Notes: generated from the sequence alone by a model not told the origin. A stretch of DNA of 64,000 nt from Qipengyuania oceanensis (GCF_009827535.1 NZ_WTYN01000001.1:1984001-2048000); one strand, 5' to 3'. Positions 27,698-39,762 are shown, counted from the first letter of the stretch. Numbers and translations are program-made.

Positions 27698-28153
27698 ATG
27701 AATACCAGGATCCTTCTCGCCTCGCTTGCACCGATCGCCCTCGGCCTTGCCGCCTGCGGTGGCAATGAGACGGCCGAACCGACCGTCGACGATACCGCGG
27801 CGACTACGCCCGCGGACACCGCCGTCGCCTATCCCGAGGCGCCGCTCGATGCGCGCGGATCGGTCGATTACGCCGGGACCTATACGCAGAAGGCCGCCGA
27901 TGGCACGACCCGTTCGATCGTGCTGGGCCCGGAAGATGGCTACACGATCACCAATGCCGATGGCTCGACCAGCACGGGCACTTTCAACTGGTACAGCGAC
28001 AACAGCCGCATCCTGATCAAGGAAGGCGGCACCAACGAGGTGTACGCAGTGGCGGATGGCTACCTCTACCGCCTCGCAGACGAGAATGCGCCGCTCAACG
28101 GCGCGGTCACCGCGGGTAACGCCTATACCAAGGTCAACACGCCCACGATGTGA
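27698..28153 (+). CDS. Small lipoprotein of unknown function
   Basis: A 151-residue protein with a lipoprotein signal (LAAC, C20) followed by a Thr/Ala/Pro-rich linker to about residue 52. The remaining domain is beta-rich with the pattern VDYAGTYTQKAADGTTRSI and TSTGTFNWYSDNSRILI, which looks like a small lipocalin- or META-like sandwich in the periplasm. GGAGA lies 8 bases before ATG 27698. No family name can be given with confidence. Its size, lipobox and low-complexity linker are similar to those of the lipoprotein gene at 20.8-21.3 kb, and a weak stress-type promoter sits in front. Confidence 0.78.
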   Translation: MNTRILLASLAPIALGLAACGGNETAEPTVDDTAATTPADTAVAYPEAPLDARGSVDYAGTYTQKAADGTTRSIVLGPEDGYTITNADGSTSTGTFNWYSDNSRILIKEGGTNEVYAVADGYLYRLADENAPLNGAVTAGNAYTKVNTPTM

Positions 28154-28240
28154 TCGCGAGCCTTTTGGCTTTAAGACCGGCTCTCCGCGTCCTACATTGG
28201 AGCGCGTACAGCGATCCGAGGACGTGGAGAACCAGCCGGG

Positions 28241-28864
28241 ATGACCGGAGAAGCAGAAGACCGCCACGCCCTCGTCAAGGCGGCAATGCAGGCGATCGAG
28301 CGGCGCGGCGAAGCAGTCTCGCGTGCCACTCTCGCCAGCGAAAGCGGCATTGCCCGCGCCCGGATCGAGCGCATTTTCCCGGAAGAAGAAGACCTGTTCG
28401 ACGCGGTCGTCGAACAATGGTTCGCGCCCCACATCGCGATCATGGAAGAGGTGCTGGCATCGGACCTGCCGATAACGCGCAAGGTCTACGAATTCTTCGC
28501 GCGGCGCTTCAAGGTCCAGCGCGATCGCTATCTCCGGGATCCGTCGGCATTTGCGACCTATTGCGACCTTGGTGGTACGCACTTCGAACGCGTTCGCTCC
28601 TATGTCGACCTGGCGGATCACTACACTTGCGAACTCATCGCCCAGGCGCAGGCCGAAGGGCATTTCCCGGGGCTCGAGATCGACGAGGCTCTCTCGCTCA
28701 TCAACCAGATGGTCACGCCCTACACCATGCCCGACGTGCTGCTGTACATGGAAGAGCGGCTGACCGAGGCGAAGCTGGCACGGATCGTCGAGACGATCTT
28801 CGCCGGGCTTTCGGGCGAGGATCGCGGTTCGGCGGGCGTGGCAGGGTTGCGCACCGCGCCCTGA
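28241..28864 (+). CDS. TetR/AcrR family transcriptional regulator
   Basis: A 207-residue protein with the TetR layout: an N-terminal helix-turn-helix (residues about 8-55, with VSRATLASESGIARARIERIF as recognition segment) and an all-helical C-terminal ligand domain. The second part of the HTH reads FPEEEDLFDAVVEQWF, matching the usual F-x-x-K-E-x-L-F-x-A-V pattern. It would repress a nearby or distant promoter until a small ligand binds. Neighbours are the 27.7 kb lipoprotein gene upstream and a convergent 5'-nucleotidase whose stop lies 4 bases away. The target cannot be inferred from the sequence. Start ATG 28241 is the first in frame, without a strong ribosome site. Confidence 0.87.
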   Translation: MTGEAEDRHALVKAAMQAIERRGEAVSRATLASESGIARARIERIFPEEEDLFDAVVEQWFAPHIAIMEEVLASDLPITRKVYEFFARRFKVQRDRYLRDPSAFATYCDLGGTHFERVRSYVDLADHYTCELIAQAQAEGHFPGLEIDEALSLINQMVTPYTMPDVLLYMEERLTEAKLARIVETIFAGLSGEDRGSAGVAGLRTAP

Positions 28865-28868
28865 TTGC

Positions 28869-30611
28869 TCAGTCGATCGCGGTGACGCGTCCGAGCGAAG
28901 GCAGTTCGCGCACGGGAACGGCGACCAGGTAGGCTTCAAAGGCGTCGAGATCGACCGGACCGGTCACTGCATCGGCGCCGTCCTTGAAGACCGTGAACGT
29001 GTCGCCACCGGCGGCCAGGAAGCTGTTCATCGTCACACGGTACCGTGCCTGCGGCGCGATGGGCGTCCCATCGAGGCTCGCGGACACGATGCGGTTACCG
29101 GCAGGCCGGGTCATGTCATAGGCGAAGGCAAAGCCCTTCGATGGCGAAAACGTCTGGACGACTCCGTCATCGTCGACCTGCTGTTCGAGCAGCGCGATCA
29201 GCTGGGCTCCGGTGAAAGTCTTGGTGACGAGCGCGTTGCCGAACGGCTGCACCGCGTAGATGTCGCCGAAGGTCACCGACCCGTCTTCTGCCGGCGTCAG
29301 GTCTGCGCGGATGCCGGTGTTGTTCATGAGCGCGATGACCGCGCCCGCACTGCGCGTGGCGGCGAGCTGGCCGTCGGCGATCAGGTTGCCGAGCTTCGTT
29401 TCCTCGGTCGCCGGACCCGGCTTGCCCGCCTGGCCGGCCAATTTGCCGACGGGCCGGTTGGCCGCGTCGCTGGCTGCGGCGACATAGCGTGCGACATAGT
29501 CCGCGATCTTGGCATCGGGGACGATCGTGCCGAGCCGCGGGTCGGTCGGGAGCGGCCGCCCGTCGCGGTCCTTGCCCTCGCTCTGGATGACCGTGTTGCT
29601 CGCACTGGAAGCAACGACGTCGCCCGTCCTGCGGTCGATCTCGAGGACCGCTTCGGTCAGGTAGGACCCGCCATAGCCACCGCTCGTGACGATGAAATGC
29701 CTCGTCGGATCGATGGTGGCATAATCGCACACGTACTGGTTGTGCGTATGGCCGGAGTGGACGTAATCGATCGCCGGATCGAGCTGGGACAGGATGTCCA
29801 GCAAGGGTCCGCTGATCCCTTCGCACCCGCCTTCGGAATAGGGCAGATTGCTGTAGAGCCCCTGGTGGATGGCGACGATGATCGTCTCGATCCCGCGCTC
29901 CCTGATCTGGGGGACGAGGGAATTGATGGTCGCCGCTTCATCGCGGAAATGCAGCCCGGCGACGCCGCTGGGCGTGACGAGGTTTGGCGTGTCCTCGAGC
30001 GTCAGGCCGATGATCGCGACCGAGACGGCATCCTCGCCCTGGCCGAAGGTCTTGGTTCCGTAAGCGGGAAACAGCGTCCGGCCTTCGTCGGTGACGACAT
30101 TGGCTGCCAGGAAGCTGAAGTCTGCGCCTTCGAACGGCTGCTCGACCCGACATGGTTCGCGCAGGGTGAACTTCGCGCAGCCGCCGTCCTGCAGCCGCCG
30201 CAGTTCCTGCCAGCCATTGTCGAATTCGTGATTGCCGACGGCGTTGAAGTCGAGGCCGATCCGGTTCATCGCGCCGATCGACGGCTCGTCGAGGAAGATC
30301 GAGGAAACCAGCGGGCTCGCCCCGATCAGGTCGCCGGCGGAAATCACCAGCACGTCGTCGCCCTTTGCACGGACCGTCTCGACCGCGCCGGCAAGCCAGG
30401 CTGCCCCGCCGACCGGGACGGTGACAGTCTCTGTTTCGCTCAAGCGTACGCCGAACTGGCGCGGGATCGGCTGGAGGTTTCCGTGAAAATCGTTCAGCCC
30501 GACGATGCGCAGCGTGTGGGTCGCCGCGGTAGGCGATCGGTCGGCTTGCGGGACGGTGGCGCAGGCGCCGAGCGAGAGAGCGGAAAGTGCGGCTAGCAGG
30601 GTGAATCGCAT
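28869..30611 (-). CDS. 5'-nucleotidase/metallophosphatase lipoprotein
   Basis: A 580-residue UshA-type enzyme that removes phosphate from nucleotides or nucleotide sugars in the periplasm. The signal peptide has a lipobox LGAC (C17), so it is membrane-anchored. The N-terminal calcineurin-like domain carries the dimetal ligands in GLNDFHGNLQP, ISAGDLIGASP, VGNHEFDNG and HSGHTHNQYVC. The C-terminal 5'-nucleotidase domain has the substrate stacking region with LMNNTGIRADL and the GDIYAVQPFGNALV block. Several Cys pairs fit an exported protein. Convergent with the TetR gene across 4 bases. It may supply phosphate or nucleosides, in line with pstS at the window start, although they are 28 kb apart. 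Confidence 0.92.
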   Translation of the reverse strand: MRFTLLAALSALSLGACATVPQADRSPTAATHTLRIVGLNDFHGNLQPIPRQFGVRLSETETVTVPVGGAAWLAGAVETVRAKGDDVLVISAGDLIGASPLVSSIFLDEPSIGAMNRIGLDFNAVGNHEFDNGWQELRRLQDGGCAKFTLREPCRVEQPFEGADFSFLAANVVTDEGRTLFPAYGTKTFGQGEDAVSVAIIGLTLEDTPNLVTPSGVAGLHFRDEAATINSLVPQIRERGIETIIVAIHQGLYSNLPYSEGGCEGISGPLLDILSQLDPAIDYVHSGHTHNQYVCDYATIDPTRHFIVTSGGYGGSYLTEAVLEIDRRTGDVVASSASNTVIQSEGKDRDGRPLPTDPRLGTIVPDAKIADYVARYVAAASDAANRPVGKLAGQAGKPGPATEETKLGNLIADGQLAATRSAGAVIALMNNTGIRADLTPAEDGSVTFGDIYAVQPFGNALVTKTFTGAQLIALLEQQVDDDGVVQTFSPSKGFAFAYDMTRPAGNRIVSASLDGTPIAPQARYRVTMNSFLAAGGDTFTVFKDGADAVTGPVDLDAFEAYLVAVPVRELPSLGRVTAID

Positions 30612-30667
30612 GGCCGGGGCTTAGCTTGCCGGACCACGCACCGCAAAGCCAAGTCGTTCGAAAAGCG

Positions 30668-30820
30668 TCAGGCCGCTTGCCGCGCTCCGCCGCCGGGCCT
30701 GGGCAGCCAGCGCTCCAGCACCTGCTGCAGGCGGGCGATGGTGAGCGGCTTGGAACAATGCTCCTGCATCCCGGCCGCGAGGCAATCGGCGACATCCTCG
30801 GCAAAGGCGTTGGCAGCGCC
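30668..30820 (-). pseudogene. Remnant of a response-regulator receiver domain
   Basis: A frame of 50 residues ending in TGA at 30668-30670 encodes the last third of a receiver domain: NAFAEDVADCLAAGMQEHCS, then KPLTIARLQQVLERW. This matches the end of the CheY fold as found at the C-terminus of hybrid histidine kinases, including the conserved KP. The upstream frame is closed by a TGA at 30821-30823, exactly where the usual VIALTA strand should be, and no kinase or phosphorylatable Asp remains. It is therefore a degraded fragment. The whole 325-base gap between the 5'-nucleotidase and gyrB holds nothing else that I can recognise. Confidence 0.75.
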
Positions 30821-30936
30821 TCAGGTTGTGATCGTGCTTCCACTTTCCTTTTTCATGCCAATCGCACAGTTGCGCCCTGGCACGAGCATGGTTCAGGCTA
30901 TGGCCGCTTTCCTATCCGCAGGAATACCTAGGCAGA

Positions 30937-34286
<3,350 letters not shown>

Positions 34287-34324
34287 GGCTCGACAAGCGC
34301 TCTGCATTCCATAAGAAGCGGCGC

Positions 34325-35896
34325 ATGGGAGATACACCGAGCGCCGCCATGCTCGCCGAGCCCTTCGGCGACTTTCCGAAAATCATCGCCCGCTGGGCCG
34401 CAGCGCAGCCCGACAAGCCCGCCCTGCGCGACGACGCGGGCGAGCTGAACTGGGGCGAGCTGGGCGACCGGGTCGAACGCATCGCCGCGCGCCTGCAGGA
34501 AACCGGCCTTGCGAAGGGTCAGTCGGTCGCGATCCTCGGTCTATCGTCGATCCCCTATGCCCTCGTGTTCCTGGCCGCGGTCCGCGCGGGCGGGGTGGCC
34601 GCCCCGCTCACGACCAGCGCCAGCCGCGAGCAGCTTGCCGGTATGCTGGCCGACAGCGGAGCGGATCACCTGTTTGTCACGCGCGCCCGCCTTGCCGAAC
34701 TCAATGCCGGCTCGGACCAGGATTTCGGATCGGGCGTGCCGCACCGCGTGATTCTCGATGAAGAGCTGGATAGCTGGATGGCGAAGCCGGGGACCACGGC
34801 CGCGCCGTTCGATCCCGGCCCGAAGGACGACTTCAACATCATCTACTCCTCGGGCACGACCGGCATTCCCAAGGGCATCGTGCATTCGCACCAGATGCGC
34901 TGGCGGCAATTCGCCTTCACGGCGGCGAGCTGGCTCGAAAGCGCTGCGGAAATCCGCAGCCTCGCATCCACCCCGCTCTATTCGAACACGACCATGGTCG
35001 CCTTCCTCGCGCCGCTGCTGGCGGGCGGGACCGTGCGCGTGATGGGCAAGTTCGACACGGCGCGGTGGCTGCAATACGCGCAGGACGAGAAGGTGACCGT
35101 CACCATGCTCGTGCCGGTCCAGTACCAGCGGCTGATGGATTTCGACGGCTTCGACGATTTCGACCTGTCCGCCCTGCGCGTCAAATACTGCACCTCGGCA
35201 CCGTTTTCCGCGCAGCTCAAGCGCGAGGTGCTCGACCGGATGCCGGGTACGCTGGTGGAGATCTACTCGATGACCGAGGGCGGCGTGGTCTGCCTGCTCG
35301 CCGCGCATGAGTTCCCGGACAAGTTGCACACCGTGGGGCGGCCTGCGCCGGGGAGCGAGCTCAAAGTGCTCGACGACGAGGACAACGAGGTGCCGCCGGG
35401 TACGCCGGGCAATCTCGTCGGCCTCTCGCAGACGATGATGGCCGGCTACAAGAACCAGCCGGGCAAGACCCGCGAGGGCTACTGGACCCACCCCGAGACC
35501 GGGCAGGCCTGGCAGCGGATGGGCGATATCGGCCGCATCGACGAGGACGGCTTCGTCGAACTGGTCGGCCGTTCCAAGGACATGATCATTTCCGGCGGGT
35601 TCAACATCTTCCCATCCGATCTCGAGGCGGAACTGGAGAAGGAAGACGCGGTCGCCGAAGCCGCCGTGATCGGCGTGCCCTCGCGGCGCTGGGGCGAAAC
35701 GCCGGTCGGTTTCGTGACCTTGAAGGATCGGACGGCAGACCCGGCCGAGGTCATGGCGGCGGTGAACGGTCGGCTCGGCAAGACACAGCGGCTGGCCGCG
35801 CTCCACGCGATCGACGAGATGCCGCGCAGCCATATCGGCAAGCTGCTGAAAACGGAGCTGCGCGAACTGGCGGCCACGCTCGATCCGGTGGAATAA
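34325..35896 (+). CDS. Class I adenylate-forming enzyme (acyl-CoA synthetase)
   Basis: A 523-residue AMP-binding ligase, the second in the window. The P-loop is IIYSSGTTGIPKGIVHS near residue 178, with EIYSMTEGGVVCL as the acyl-adenylate motif. The hinge region reads GDIGRIDEDGFVELVGRSKD and the nearby FNIFPSDLEAEL. The C-terminal catalytic lysine lies in HIGKLLKTELRE. It is shorter than the acyl-CoA synthetase at 14.7 kb and its YSSGTTG motif suggests a 4-coumarate-ligase-like or short/medium-chain enzyme. The substrate is not readable. The ATG at 34325 is chosen because the fold begins shortly after it; an open frame in front overlaps the ZIP gene. Confidence 0.88.
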   Translation: MGDTPSAAMLAEPFGDFPKIIARWAAAQPDKPALRDDAGELNWGELGDRVERIAARLQETGLAKGQSVAILGLSSIPYALVFLAAVRAGGVAAPLTTSASREQLAGMLADSGADHLFVTRARLAELNAGSDQDFGSGVPHRVILDEELDSWMAKPGTTAAPFDPGPKDDFNIIYSSGTTGIPKGIVHSHQMRWRQFAFTAASWLESAAEIRSLASTPLYSNTTMVAFLAPLLAGGTVRVMGKFDTARWLQYAQDEKVTVTMLVPVQYQRLMDFDGFDDFDLSALRVKYCTSAPFSAQLKREVLDRMPGTLVEIYSMTEGGVVCLLAAHEFPDKLHTVGRPAPGSELKVLDDEDNEVPPGTPGNLVGLSQTMMAGYKNQPGKTREGYWTHPETGQAWQRMGDIGRIDEDGFVELVGRSKDMIISGGFNIFPSDLEAELEKEDAVAEAAVIGVPSRRWGETPVGFVTLKDRTADPAEVMAAVNGRLGKTQRLAALHAIDEMPRSHIGKLLKTELRELAATLDPVE

Positions 35897-35938
35897 TAGC
35901 GCCGTTTGACGCGCTGGAACGGAATCCTGTGCGACCCT

Positions 35939-35985
35939 GACGCGGCTGCGTCCCGGGGGGACTGGGAGAGGGTTGCAGCCGCGTC
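35939..35985. repeat. Inverted repeat between the acyl-CoA synthetase and small peptide genes
   Basis: Perfect 11-base arms at 35939-35949 and 35975-35985 enclose a 25-base G-rich loop. It lies 43 bases after the plus-strand stop and 24 bases after the stop of the minus-strand 27-codon gene, so it could end either transcript, though there is no T run. Confidence 0.6.
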
Positions 35986-36008
35986 TAGGTCGCTGTCTTC
36001 GATGACGG

Positions 36009-36092
36009 TCAGGCGATGGTCGCGCTGAAGGTCACGGTGGTGACGAGACCCGCCACCAGGAAGACCAGGATGTGCGATGCAAGTTTCTGCAT
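36009..36092 (-). CDS. 27-residue single-helix membrane peptide
   Basis: A very short gene starting at ATG 36092 and ending at TGA 36009-36011. The product begins MQKLASH and is otherwise one hydrophobic helix (ILVFLVAGLVTTVTFSA), so a bitopic inner-membrane peptide is likely. The main support is a perfect AGGAGG ribosome site at 36098-36103, 5 bases before the ATG, in a region with no other gene on either strand and with an inverted repeat after the stop. Function is unknown; comparable bacterial microproteins often regulate membrane enzymes or transporters. A chance frame cannot be excluded without homologues. Confidence 0.6.
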   Translation of the reverse strand: MQKLASHILVFLVAGLVTTVTFSATIA

Positions 36093-36312
36093 AGCTTCCT
36101 CCTGTTGCTGCCGGGCGGGAATCAGGGGGAGGGAGAGGGAGATCCGCCGCCCGGCTATGGCAGTGAAATAATATTACTGCGCTGCAACATAAAGTGAGAA
36201 AACGTCAGGCGTTGTTGCGCTTTACGCAACATTCAGGGCAAAAGCCGCATGGCGCAAACACGAAGGGCGACACTTTCGTGCCGCCCCCCGCATTGCTGCA
36301 TTCGCGCCGTTT

Positions 36313-36615
36313 TCAGTTCGCGCTGGCGACCCGGTTGGTGCGCCGCTGTTCCAGCTGTGCGAGCGCTTGGCGGGTGGCACCAGCGACGCACTCGCGATCG
36401 ACGGCCTTGCCGCCGGGGATCGCTACCGAGCGATAGGTGCAGGCCTTGTCGACCGCGCTGGCGATCCGCTTCTCGAGGACGGCGAGGTCTGCGGTCTTGG
36501 TCAGGTCGAGATCGGCGTGATCGATCTGGATTTCGACGCGCTCGGGCTTCGCCGCTGCCGGAGCAGCGATCGCAACGACGGTTGCGGCGAGAACGGGCAT
36601 GAAGAGGTTACGCAT
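36313..36615 (-). CDS. UrcA family protein
   Basis: A 100-residue secreted protein of the UrcA family, small periplasmic proteins common in sphingomonads and caulobacters with unknown function. The signal peptide covers residues 1-22 (ending AAAA-K). The mature part has the family pattern with DLDLTKTADLAVLEKRIASA, a first Cys in DKACTY and a second in DRECVAG, probably forming the single disulfide of the family. AGGAG lies 8 bases before ATG 36615. It is divergent from guaA across about 200 bases. Confidence 0.9.
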   Translation of the reverse strand: MRNLFMPVLAATVVAIAAPAAAKPERVEIQIDHADLDLTKTADLAVLEKRIASAVDKACTYRSVAIPGGKAVDRECVAGATRQALAQLEQRRTNRVASAN

Positions 36616-36824
36616 GATTCATCTCCTGGTTCGTGTGCCGCCTTTGTGAAAACATCCCTGTTGGTGTCCCGGTCTAGAGCGCGGGTTCGGGCGTTATGGT
36701 GCGTTGCAGCAAGCCGTGCTGCAAGTGCGAAAAGAGTCACAGTGCTTGCGTCGAACGCACCGAACTGCGGACGGGTGCACGGTCCGGCTGGACAGCTTCG
36801 CCTGCCGCCGCCAAGGGTTCGCGG

Positions 36825-38423
36825 ATGGACGACGTGCTTCTTTCCGATTCCGCCAGTGACACGATCCTGATCGTCGATTTCGGCAGCCAGGTGACCCAGT
36901 TGATCGCCCGCCGCGTGCGCGAGGCTGGGGTCTATTCAGAAATCGCCCCGTTCACGCAGGCTGAGGAGGCATTCCGTCGCCTGCGGCCCAAGGGGATCAT
37001 CCTGTCGGGATCGCCCGCCGGCGTGCCCGAAGAGGGAAGCCCGCGTGCGCCCGAAATGCTGTTCGAGGCCGGCGTGCCGATCCTGGGCATCTGCTACGGC
37101 CAGCAGGTGATGAGCCACCAGTTGGGCGGCGAGGTGCGGCCCGGTCACGAGGTCGGAGACGGCGGGGAGTTCGGCCGCGCCTATCTCACCGTCACTCAAG
37201 ACTGTGCGCTGTTCGACGGTTTGTGGAAAGTGGGCGAGCGTCACCAGGTCTGGATGAGCCACGGTGATACGGTGACCCGCTTCGCGCCCGGCTTCGAGAT
37301 CGTCGCCATATCCGATGGCGCGCCGTTCGCGGTCATCGCCGACGAGAAGCGCAAGTTCTACGGCACGCAGTTCCACCCGGAAGTCGTCCATACGCCCGAC
37401 GGCGGCAAGTTGCTGGCCAATTTCGTGCACAAGGTCTGCGGTCTCGCCGGCGACTGGACGATGGCGGCCTATCGCGAAACCAAGAAGGCCGAGATCCGCG
37501 CCCAGGTCGGCGACGGCAAAGTCATCTGCGGCCTTTCGGGAGGCGTGGACAGCTCGGTCGCCGCGATCCTCATCCACGAGGCGCTGAAGGATTCGGGCAC
37601 CGACCAGTTGACCTGCGTATTCGTCGACCACGGCCTGCTGCGCCTGAACGAGCGCGAGCAGGTCGAGACGCTGTTTCGCGATCACTACAACATCCCGCTC
37701 GTCGTGGTGGACGCCGAAGAACGTTTCATGAGCGGGCTGGCGGGCGTCACCGACCCCGAGAAGAAGCGCAAGTTCATCGGCGCGGAATTCATCAACGTGT
37801 TTGAGGAAGAGGCAAAGAAGATCGGCGGGGCCGACTTCCTCGCCCAGGGCACGCTTTATCCCGACGTGATCGAGAGCGTGTCCTTCACCGGCGGACCGTC
37901 GGTGACGATCAAGAGCCACCACAATGTCGGTGGCCTGCCCGAACGCATGAACATGAAACTGGTCGAACCCTTGCGCGAGCTGTTCAAGGACGAAGTCCGC
38001 GAACTGGGCCGCGAGCTGGGCCTCAACGACCAGTTCGTCGGACGGCACCCTTTTCCCGGCCCCGGTCTGGCGATCCGCATTCCCGGCGAGGTCACCAAGG
38101 AGCGCTGCGATATCCTCAGGAAAGCCGATGCGATCTATCTCGACGAGATCCGCAAGGCCGGGCTCTACGATGCGATCTGGCAGGCCTTTGCCGTGCTGCT
38201 GCCGGTCAAGACCGTGGGCGTGATGGGGGATTATCGCACCTACGACAGCGTTTGCGCCTTGCGCGCCGTGACCAGCACCGATGGCATGACCGCCGATGTC
38301 TATCCCTTCGATGCGGCCTTTCTGACCCAATGCGCCACTCGCATCGTCAACGAGGTGCAGGGCGTGAACCGCGTCGTCTACGATTACACGAGCAAACCGC
38401 CCGGCACGATCGAGTGGGAGTGA
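36825..38423 (+). CDS. guaA: GMP synthase (glutamine-hydrolysing)
   Basis: A 532-residue GuaA that converts XMP to GMP with ATP and glutamine. The N-terminal class I glutaminase has the nucleophile C90 in ILGICYGQQ and the His-Glu pair in [10 protein letters not shown]. The ATP pyrophosphatase P-loop is [15 protein letters not shown] near residue 235, and the C-terminal dimerisation and XMP-binding region ends with [18 protein letters not shown], the family's standard terminus. The ATG at 36825 starts just before the family's first strand ([20 protein letters not shown]); there is no strong ribosome site. A candidate hairpin terminator follows. Confidence 0.96.
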   Translation: MDDVLLSDSASDTILIVDFGSQVTQLIARRVREAGVYSEIAPFTQAEEAFRRLRPKGIILSGSPAGVPEEGSPRAPEMLFEAGVPILGICYGQQVMSHQLGGEVRPGHEVGDGGEFGRAYLTVTQDCALFDGLWKVGERHQVWMSHGDTVTRFAPGFEIVAISDGAPFAVIADEKRKFYGTQFHPEVVHTPDGGKLLANFVHKVCGLAGDWTMAAYRETKKAEIRAQVGDGKVICGLSGGVDSSVAAILIHEALKDSGTDQLTCVFVDHGLLRLNEREQVETLFRDHYNIPLVVVDAEERFMSGLAGVTDPEKKRKFIGAEFINVFEEEAKKIGGADFLAQGTLYPDVIESVSFTGGPSVTIKSHHNVGGLPERMNMKLVEPLRELFKDEVRELGRELGLNDQFVGRHPFPGPGLAIRIPGEVTKERCDILRKADAIYLDEIRKAGLYDAIWQAFAVLLPVKTVGVMGDYRTYDSVCALRAVTSTDGMTADVYPFDAAFLTQCATRIVNEVQGVNRVVYDYTSKPPGTIEWE

Positions 38424-38433
38424 TCTGACGGCA

Positions 38434-38459
38434 TTCCGGCGCCTCGGACGCAGCCGGAA
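38434..38459 (+). terminator. Hairpin after guaA
   Basis: Seven-base arms TTCCGGC at 38434-38440 and GCCGGAA at 38453-38459 lie 10 bases after the guaA stop. There is no T run, so termination is only possible. The right arm partly overlaps a GGAAC sequence. Confidence 0.4.
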
Positions 38460-38461
38460 CC

Positions 38462-38486
38462 GGAACATCGTGTGCCCCCTCTCGTT
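38462..38486 (+). promoter_or_regulatory. Candidate EcfG-type promoter, perfect match
   Basis: GGAAC at 38462-38466, 16 bases, CGTT at 38483-38486. It lies 36 bases before the start of the CHRD lipoprotein gene. It matches the alphaproteobacterial general-stress consensus at all nine fixed positions. Confidence 0.7.
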
Positions 38487-38522
38487 CACCCTGCAACGCA
38501 CCAAGCCGCAAGGGGAACCTGC

Positions 38523-38966
38523 ATGATCCGCCGACTTCTCGTCATCGCTACCGCCGCCGTTGCCCTGACCGGGTGCGAAACCGTCCAGCAAACCTATACC
38601 GAGGCGATCTCGTCGACCTACAAGGCAGAACTGCGCGGTGCCAACGAAGTGCATCGCGGCGATCCCGACGGGTCGGGTACGGCAGATATCAGCTTCGCCG
38701 ATGAATTGAAGCGCGTGTGCTGGGACTTGAACGACCTGCGCGGCCTCGGACCGATCACCGGGGCGCATATCCATCGCGGGTCCGCAGGCGTCGACGGCCC
38801 GGTCGTACTGGCGTTGCAGCAGGCGACCGAAGGCGGCTGGCGCGGTTGCAGCAGCGACACCTCCTGGGTCCAGCGGGCTTTCGATGAAGGCCTGTCGAAC
38901 TATTACGTGAACGTCCACACCGCCGAATATCCGAAGGGCGCCATTCGCGGCCAGCTTCGCCAGTAA
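38523..38966 (+). CDS. CHRD domain lipoprotein
   Basis: A 147-residue exported protein with lipobox LTGC (C18) and one CHRD domain, the beta-sandwich first seen in chordin and found in many bacterial envelope proteins of unknown role. The domain pattern is visible as AELRGANEVHRGDPDGSGTA, then ITGAHIHRGSAGVDGPVVLAL and the closing NVHTAEYPKGAIRGQL. The conserved His in AHIH and HT and the acidic residues could bind metal. AGGGGA lies 6-7 bases before ATG 38523, and a perfect EcfG-type promoter lies just upstream, so it is probably a stress-induced envelope protein. The stop is 26 bases before the next gene. Confidence 0.9.
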   Translation: MIRRLLVIATAAVALTGCETVQQTYTEAISSTYKAELRGANEVHRGDPDGSGTADISFADELKRVCWDLNDLRGLGPITGAHIHRGSAGVDGPVVLALQQATEGGWRGCSSDTSWVQRAFDEGLSNYYVNVHTAEYPKGAIRGQLRQ

Positions 38967-38992
38967 CACTTGCCCGCCCGCATCTGTTCGCG

Positions 38993-39703
38993 ATGCAGTT
39001 CGATCTCGGTCCCGATCCGCGCAGCGAGATACTGCGCAGGCTGCAACCCCTGCTCGTGCAGCGTTTCGGGCGGATCGAACGGGCGGCGGCCGAATGGCGC
39101 AAGCCGGAATGGGTGCTGGTGCAAGGCGTCATTGGCGCGCGGACCAAGTCACCCGTCTCCAACGCGGCGACCGATCGCCTGTTTGCCAGATACGGCTCCT
39201 GGGAGGCGGTAGCCGAGGCGCCGCTCGAAGAACTCCAGGCCGAGCTGGCGACCCAAACCTATCCCAACATCGCCGCCGAGCGGTTGAAAGCCAGTCTGAC
39301 CGCATTGATCGAGCGGCGCGGATCGGTCGACCTGGCGCATCTCGCCGGGATGGAGACGGCGGCGGCGATGCGATGGCTCGAGCAGCTTCCCGGCATCGGG
39401 CGCAAGATCGCGGCTGGCGTGATGAATGCCTCGACTCTCGATCGGCGTGCGATCGTGCTCGACGGGCATCACACCCGCATCCTCCAGCGCATGGGACTGG
39501 TCCCGCCCAAGGCAACGACCGACCGGGCGTTCGACGCGATCATGCCCGCCATGCCGCCTGAGTGGTCGGCATCCGATTACGACGAGCATCATTTGCTGAT
39601 GAAGAAGCTCGGCCAGAGCTACTGCCGGCCGAGCCATCTCGAATGCGGGCAGTGCCCGGCCCAGGCCTTGTGCGAGACAGGCCGGACGCGGCTGGCGACG
39701 TAG
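38993..39703 (+). CDS. HhH-GPD DNA glycosylase (endonuclease III-like)
   Basis: A 236-residue protein of the endonuclease III superfamily, probably a DNA base-excision glycosylase. The helix-hairpin-helix is LPGIGRKIAAGVM with the Lys where Nth has its catalytic lysine. The following VLDGHHTRILQRMG holds the conserved Asp, but the wording differs from the VDTHVHRV of true Nth. The C-terminus has four Cys spaced C-x6-C-x2-C-x5-C (CRPSHLECGQCPAQALC), which fits the [4Fe-4S] cluster. A second, canonical nth lies 1.2 kb downstream, so this paralogue may have another lesion specificity. ATG 38993 is the first codon in a suitable place. Confidence 0.88.
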   Translation: MQFDLGPDPRSEILRRLQPLLVQRFGRIERAAAEWRKPEWVLVQGVIGARTKSPVSNAATDRLFARYGSWEAVAEAPLEELQAELATQTYPNIAAERLKASLTALIERRGSVDLAHLAGMETAAAMRWLEQLPGIGRKIAAGVMNASTLDRRAIVLDGHHTRILQRMGLVPPKATTDRAFDAIMPAMPPEWSASDYDEHHLLMKKLGQSYCRPSHLECGQCPAQALCETGRTRLAT

Positions 39704-39707
39704 CCGC

Positions 39708-39732
39708 GGAACGCGCACCGGCCGATGCCGTT
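39708..39732 (+). promoter_or_regulatory. Candidate EcfG-type promoter, perfect match
   Basis: GGAAC at 39708-39712, 16 bases, CGTT at 39729-39732, placed 30 bases before the old-yellow-enzyme start. It begins 4 bases after the preceding stop codon. Confidence 0.7.
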
Positions 39733-39762
39733 GGGAGTGCAAAGACACCCATCGGAGACCGC

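Noticed and set aside
36214-36230. Short hairpin GTTGCG/CGCAAC as a terminator or operator
   Set aside because: Six-base stem without T run and not placed at the end of a gene; common by chance.
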